Position numbers and translations under genes: made by a program | Shown: positions 59,130 to 64,000 of the stretch, one piece after another | Layout of the letters: every line of letters begins with the position of its first letter | Position numbering within the stretch: position 1 is the first letter of the stretch | Notes under the pieces: model-generated | What the model was told of the DNA's origin: nothing | What the model saw: only the letters and a program-made list of their open reading frames with translations | The model's database searches: none | Source: Pycnopodia helianthoides | Lineage: Eukaryota; Echinodermata; Asteroidea; Forcipulatida; Asteriidae | NCBI GenBank assembly: GCA_032158295.1 | Contig: CM063245.1 | Location: 3,458,700 to 3,522,699, forward strand | DNA: 64,000 bases | Reading direction: 5' to 3'

Positions 59130-60298
59130 AGAGATTCTTTTCTACTCCCCACCCCCTCCCCCCCACCACCACCCTTCTTTTCTACTCCCCACCCCCTCCC
59201 CCACCACCACCATTCTTTTCTACTCCCCCCTCCCTCCCACCACCACCATTCTTTTCTACTCCCCACCCCCTCCCCCCACCACCACTCTTTTCTACTCCCC
59301 ACCCCCTCCCCCCACCACCACCATTCTTTTCTACTCCCCACCCCCTCCCCCCACCACCACCACCATTCTTTTCTACTCCCCAACCCCTCCCCCCCACCAC
59401 CACCATTCTTTTCTACTCCCCACCCCCTCCCCCCCCCACCACCACCATTCTTTTCTACTCCCCACCCCCTCCCCCCCACCACCACCATTCTTTTCTACTC
59501 CCCACCCCCCACCACCACCATTCTTTTCTACTCCCCACCCCCTCCCCCCCACCACCACCATTCTTTTCTTCTCCCCACCCCCTCCCCCCCCCACCACCAC
59601 CATTCTTTTCTACTCCCCACCCCCCCCCCACCACCACCATTCTTTTCTACTCCCCACCCCGATCCCCCCCACCACCACCATTCTTTTCTACTCCCCACCC
59701 ACCCACCACCACCATTCTTTTCTACTCCCCCCACCCCTCCCCCCCCACCACCACCATTCTTTTCTACTCCCCACCCCCTCCCCCACCACCACCATTCTTT
59801 TCTACTCCCCACCCCCCCCCCACCACCACCATTCTTTTCAACTCCCCACCCCCTCCCCCCACCACCACCATTCTTTTCTACTCCCACCACCCCTCCCCCC
59901 ACCACCACCATTCTTTTCTACTCCCCACCCCCTCCCCCCACCACCACTATTCTTTTCTACTCCCCACCCCCTCCCCCCCACCACCACTATTCTTTTCTAC
60001 TCCCCACCCCCTCCTCCCCACCACCACCATTCTTTTCTACTCCCCACCCCCTCCCCCTCCCCCACCACCACCATTCTTTTCTACTCCCCACCCCCTCCCC
60101 CCACCCCCACCATTCTTTTCTACTTCCCACCCCCCTCCCCCCCCCCCACCACCACCACCATTCTTTTCTACTCCCCACCCCCTCCCCCCACCACCACCAT
60201 TCTTTTCTACTCCCCACCCCCTCCCCCTCCCCACCACCACCATTCTTTTCTACTCCCAACCCCCTCCCCCCCCCCACCCCCACCACCACCACCACCAC
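59130..60298 (+). repeat. C-rich minisatellite, about 29 copies of a ~39-bp unit
   Basis: The unit is ATTCTTTTCTACTCC, then a C-rich stretch CCACCCCCTCCCCCC, then ACCACCACC. Unit starts are 31-48 bp apart, about 39 on average, with length changes in the C runs. The first unit grows directly out of GGGGAGAGATTC and the last runs into CTGTACAGCGGCATTCC, exactly where single copies of the 430-bp repeat have a short C-rich tract. The unit has no stop codons, so all three plus-strand frames stay open for more than 400 codons. I do not regard any as a gene. The minus strand is G-rich with repeated GGGGG runs. Confidence 0.95.
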
Positions 60299-61066
60299 CT
60301 GTACAGCGGCATTCCAAGCTGTAGATAGAATCTTCCAGAGAAAAGTTTTCCCTCACCTGGGTCGTTTTGGCCCCCGCTAAAAACTTCCTCCAAAATTTCA
60401 GACACCTTCAAAGCTTGAAGTACTTTCTGGTACCACTAAATGTGTTTTGAAGAACAAATTTAAGACCTTGTTGCCGCTCATCTAAGCTCAACTTGCCGCA
60501 TTGACCAGTGTGCAGAATGCTGCATGTCTATTACAAATTGATATGGCAACGTGACCACCAAAACTTAAACATTACGTTTTGACAAACCAAAATACGACGA
60601 CAAGACAACATACAACCAAAACTTAAATATCACATTTTAATGTTACCAAAATACAACGTGTAGACAACGTAACTGCCACAACACAAATGCTACATTTTAA
60701 TAATCCCAAAATACAACATCAAGACAACGTGACCCCTGCAATTTAAATATGACCTTCTGATAAAACCAAAATACAGCGTGCAGACAACATGCTGCCACAA
60801 CATAGTTTACTACGTTTTATTGATACCAAAATATAACTTATCGACAACAGTGTTGCCTTAACTAAAATACTACGTTGTAATAATACCAAAATACAATGTT
60901 GTGAACATGTTAAGAATAAAACCTTTAGATAATGTTGCATAAATTACCAACATGCAACAAATGTACAACTTTGGCTGAAAATCGCGTTAAGACATTCTTG
61001 ACGTTCTTGCAACGTAGTCAAAATGTTGTCATCCCATCGACCAAATTGCAACATAATCACAACATA

Positions 61067-61782
61067 GACTGTGCAAGTCCTGCGCGTATTTGAACTTCCG
61101 GGACCATTATGGTCCCAACCTTATGGAGTTTTACGTTGGGGAGATTTTGTTTACGTCCATTATTTTAGTTTAACATAGTTTATGACCATGAAAATTAGAT
61201 ATGTTGTTGGAAATGTAATACTTATTAACAAAACATATGAAAGTAAAATCAATTCAACAATGTAATGAAGAAAAACCGAGAAATAAGCTTGACCTCAGCT
61301 TCCGGTTACTCGCAAAAAATTAAGAATTTGTGCCCACCCTCCGATCACGAAACTTATAAACGCTTGTTTTGGTCGCACGGGGTGAAAATCCTTTTTGTTG
61401 GTCGTTGAGGCGTCATCAGCTTCCTCTTTAAACCGCGTCACGCGTTAATTTTACGCCCCCTCGACCATCGCGCGTCCGCGTATAAACCAGCTTTTAGTAG
61501 TTTCACATTCAGGCGTAGATTTACAAAAAAGGGTTTCAAAAAATTTAGGATCAAATAAACATCCTTGTCCCACAGTTTTACTTTTGTTTACATAATATAT
61601 AACTAACAATACGTGTATTTGTTTTTAAAAGCTAAAACTAATTTGAACAAATTGTAATGAGTATTTTTGTTGTTCAGATTTGTCATTACAAATAATTTAA
61701 AGCAAAGATTTGACTTCATTCAAAATAAAGTTTTTCGTTTGTCGTGTTTTCTTGTTCCAGTGCGCGCGAGACTTGCACAGTC
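61067..61782. mobile_element. 716-bp TA-flanked inverted-repeat element (GACTGTGCAAGTC termini)
   Basis: The ends GACTGTGCAAGTCCTGCGCG and CGCGCGAGACTTGCACAGTC are inverted repeats of 20 bp with two mismatches. TA lies immediately outside both (61,065-61,066, 61,783-61,784). The interior contains a short palindrome GGGACCATTATGGTCCC near 61,100 and no ORF. It inserted into the ACGTTG-rich transposon. Confidence 0.8.
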
Positions 61783-62021
61783 TATTGGCAACGTTCTAAC
61801 AACGTATTTTGTTATACCTCTGTCTTGAATGCTGTATTTTCATTGGCGCAGAACGATCACATGAGCGGGCAACAAATATCCATGTACCACTCTCCTCTCG
61901 CGCGCGCGCGTCGTACAAGTTTCTGTGCAGCAAAGGACCGAGATTATCATCGTTTCAATGAAATTGGAGTCCTTCAGATGAGGAAAATATTACAAAGAAT
62001 TCAAGACAGATGTATAACAAA

Positions 62022-62165
62022 ACAATTGTTGCCTGCTGTGACATGGTCCATGGGTTTTGTACACCCTCGGGGGGCAAATGGCACCCACGGCTTTCGCCTC
62101 GGGTGCCATTTGCCCCCTCGGGTGTACAAAATACCATGGACCATGTCACCGCAGGCAACAATTGT
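62022..62165. repeat. Near-perfect hairpin, ~64-bp arms
   Basis: Left arm 62,022-62,085 (ACAATTGTTGCCTGC ... GGCAAATGGCACCC) and right arm 62,101-62,165 (GGGTGCCATTTGCC ... GCAGGCAACAATTGT), with a 15-base loop and only a few mismatches. It lies just inside the TGTTAGCTGGG terminus at 62,170. It has the shape of a hairpin-RNA precursor or transposon subterminal structure. No expression evidence is available from sequence. Confidence 0.85.
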
Positions 62166-62189
62166 ATAGTGTTAGCTGGGCAGACCCAT

Positions 62190-62787
62190 TTGAACGTTAG
62201 GTACACCTGACCCATTCAGACTAAGTAGAAACGTGACTAAATGTCAAACTACATGAAATTGCTGAGCAAACCAAACCCAGCCATTTGAGGCCATATGTAG
62301 GCCTACAGTTACACAAGAGTTAACTACACACGTAAACGTGTGTATAAAGACTTTGGGCAGACCATGCCAACAAAATATCAAATGAAGAGATTTTTACAAT
62401 ATCAATTCAAAAAGCCTGTAATGATCAAGCACAATAATACAATTTTTTACACAATAAACCAGAAAGGCCCATCGCTTATACATACGGTCGGAATGACCCA
62501 TGGTAAACATCACAGGGCGCCAAAGCCTATTAAATGTAAACTTAGTTACCTGACAAGTACATGTATTTAATACCTCAAAGTAAAATTAGGTTAATTTACC
62601 TCAACAAAATGACCGTTATGATCCTGTGTCTGACAAATTTCCCGCCCCAAAAATGACAAATGCGCAAAGCGCGGCCCAAGGGAAAGACCAGCCACAAAAG
62701 CCAAAACACTAACCAATCAAAGACCGTATGCAAGACACCAAATTGGACCTAAACAGATAATTCCCATCAGGAGACAAGTGTACCCCG
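62190..62787. other. No gene recognised
   Basis: Low-complexity-free sequence between the ACGTTG-rich transposon and the SGNH-like region. A 76-codon plus-strand frame at 62,340-62,570 (starts MYKDFGQTMPTKYQ) has no recognisable domain. The right part probably belongs to the 3' end of the minus-strand retroelement. Confidence 0.4.
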
Positions 62788-63235
62788 TCAAACCTGTAAA
62801 GGGAGGTTGCCATCCAATGAAACTGTGGGTGGTACAGAACATGACCACCCCCCCCCCCCACTTATGACATTTTGCTCAGGCCCATTTTTTAATTGAGCGT
62901 CGCTTTTTTCCAAAAATGCCTGTAACCCTGCCCCAAAGTAAAACACCCTAGGTAAAATGGCAGACCAAACTATTGTTGCCCAAGGGAACTGCATTTTGCA
63001 TTCTGTCAGAAATAAAACAATACGCTGTCGCAAATTTAAGGAATCCATTGGAACCAAATCATTGGTTCCAATATGTACAAAGATAATTGAGGGATCGAGG
63101 CACGCCATTTATTCCAGCAACCAGTTCAGGAAGATCATGGATTGTTGCCCCACCCCGACCTTTTCAAACGATTGGAATTGCAAGGTCAAGTGACTGCTTA
63201 GCCCACTTCACAAGAGAATCACTCATGATCCAGAT
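62788..63235 (-). pseudogene. SGNH-hydrolase-like segment of a Ngaro/DIRS-type element
   Basis: Minus strand. A first block PIWIMSDSLVKWA (about 63,190-63,230) resembles the GHS/GDS block of SGNH hydrolases. After a stop and frame change, IIFVHIGTNDL (GTND at 63,058-63,069) and ATIVWSAILPRV follow, the characteristic second and third blocks. In Ngaro-type retroelements of animals such a domain lies next to the tyrosine recombinase, as it does here. It is frameshifted, so the element is probably dead. The role of this domain in the element is not known. Confidence 0.65.
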
Positions 63236-63270
63236 GGGACCTCTAAACTTTTGCGACTCTAAACACCTGG

Positions 63271-63960
63271 CTAGAATGAAGCCTGTACAGTGGATATGAA
63301 AGGAACTGAACCTAAACGCCAGCGACCTATGTGCTGTATGTTAATCTTTGACACCCCTAAATCAAATGCTGCAGTGGCCGCACCAATGCGGAAAGAATGG
63401 GCCCGATAATCTAACCCTTGAAGCCCACAAAGTGAGAGTATAGCCCCTTTTAGTAGTGCATTAAACTGATATCGTGACAGTGGCTTCCCGTCTAAGTGGC
63501 AAAACAAAGGGCCCTGCCCCAGTGGGCGAATAATAAATAAATAATAATGAGTATTTATATAGCGCCTTTAACAAGATCAAAGCGCTTCACAGCGAACCTA
63601 AACAACATTAACAGAGTTAAACTAAAATAGAAAAGAGGGAGGTTTTGAGACGTTTTTTGAATGTCTGGATGGAAGGAGAGTCTCTGATGTGAACAGGAAG
63701 TTTGTTCCATTCCCTAGGGCCGGCTATGGAAAAAGACTTGTCGCCTCTACTACAAGATTTGATGTTAACATGTAGAATGTGAATAAAATTCTGTAAAGCT
63801 TTGACTGGGCACAATGCCTCATTCTGTGAGCTAGCTAAACGAATTCTCTGAGCCGGGCCTGACTGATTAGTTTTGGACTGACGAAAAAAGAAAATCATAA
63901 CCGATACCTGTAATGTATTGAGATTACAAAAATTTAATATCAATGTCAGAAACATGCAAG
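63271..63960 (-). pseudogene. Tyrosine recombinase of a Ngaro/DIRS-type element, split by a LINE fragment
   Basis: Minus strand. The first part (about 63,960-63,790) reads FFRQSKTNQSGP ... CPVKALQNF, the mid-region typical of DIRS/Ngaro recombinases. A LINE 3' fragment interrupts it. The second part (63,507-63,271) reads HLDGKPLSRYQFNALL, then HSFRIGAATAA (HxxR box at 63,388-63,399) and IQHIGRW. The expected catalytic tyrosine after GRW appears as phenylalanine (VPFIS), though the alignment is by eye. The SGNH-like segment follows. The element continues past the window edge on its 5' side, so RT and gag are not visible. Confidence 0.7.
63535..63790 (-). mobile_element. L2/CR1-like LINE 3' fragment inside the recombinase
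   Basis: Minus strand. GDKSFSIAGPREWNKLP and FKKRLKTSLF are the last residues of a CR1/L2-type RT, then a stop, then a short 3' tail GGCGCTATATAAATACTC with (ATT)n to about 63,535. It is about 250 bp and strongly 5'-truncated. The tail resembles the 3' end of the SINE at 4,512-4,919. The recombinase reading frame resumes on its other side (CACTGGGGCAGGGCC). Confidence 0.8.
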
Positions 63961-64000
63961 AGGGACGCTTGGAACTCTTTTGTAGTATGTGCCGTAAATT

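Larger units (their letters stand above)
58197..62180. mobile_element. ACGTTG-rich inverted-repeat transposon, composite
   Basis: The left end ACAAGCTAACA (after TA, 58,195-58,196) continues as in the element at 8,303. Then come two 430-bp internal repeats (58,630-60,400), the second holding the minisatellite. From about 60,590 to 61,062 the left-arm sequence returns in reverse complement, so this copy has long inverted arms. At 61,067 another element interrupts it, and the arm seems to resume at about 61,785 (CAACGTTCTAACAACGTATT). A TGTTAGCTGGG terminus is present at 62,170-62,180, but the sequence before it does not match other family members, so the right boundary is uncertain. Confidence 0.6.

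Noticed and set aside
59090..60380. Three overlapping open frames of 407-418 codons, proline/histidine/serine-rich
   Set aside because: They are the three readings of one C-rich minisatellite whose unit lacks stop codons. There is no codon bias, no splice context and no non-repetitive core.
61744..62169. 141-codon plus-strand open frame
   Set aside because: It crosses a transposon end and the 64-bp hairpin, so most of it is element sequence. No domain is recognisable.

Overview
The window is eukaryotic, repeat-rich and AT-rich. It holds spliced exons, short inverted-repeat transposons with TTAA, TA and 8-bp target duplications, a tRNA-derived SINE, LINE 3' ends, and relics of DIRS/Ngaro-like and Penelope-like retroelements. 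The only well-supported host gene encodes a small secreted protein with a farnesoic acid O-methyltransferase-like (FAMeT, Methyltransf_FA) domain. From memory, the TTAA elements resemble families abundant in sea stars, so an echinoderm, perhaps an Asterias-like starfish, is my best guess. I could not check that by search.

The layout is dominated by a large tandem duplication. Copy A runs from 1 to about 22,743, copy B from 22,744 to about 42,873, and copy C from 42,874 until homology fades near 51,190. A much more diverged fourth relic (D) is recognisable in pieces, in the same order, between 51,910 and 54,756. Equivalent points are 22.7 kb (A to B) and 20.1 kb (B to C) apart. The size difference comes from copy-specific insertions and deletions: a 3.76-kb inverted-repeat transposon and a SINE only in A, a large palindrome kept in B, and a 2.3-kb element only in C.

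Within a unit the order is: TTAA element; about 1.6 kb without genes that ends in a candidate minus-strand exon; degenerate 150-bp repeats and CA-rich blocks; a second gene-poor stretch; TTAA elements around a decayed DIRS-like retroelement; a palindrome-rich stretch; the three-exon FAMeT-like gene; 110-bp tandem repeats; a hAT-like element; a diverged second copy of the gene's upstream region with a relic first exon; and a Penelope-like relic. The FAMeT-like gene reads through intact in A (225 codons) but carries two single-base deletions in B. Copy C stops before the gene.

From about 54.8 kb to the end the sequence is a graveyard of nested mobile elements. A broken ORF of an uncharacterised transposon-associated family (54.8-58.2 kb) is split by an L2/CR1-like LINE end, which is itself split by a TA-flanked inverted-repeat element. 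The ORF is interrupted again by another element of the ACGTTG-rich family that contains a minisatellite of about 29 copies and a further 716-bp TA-flanked element. At the right edge, on the minus strand, a tyrosine-recombinase plus SGNH-hydrolase coding region (Ngaro/DIRS type) is interrupted by a LINE 3' end.
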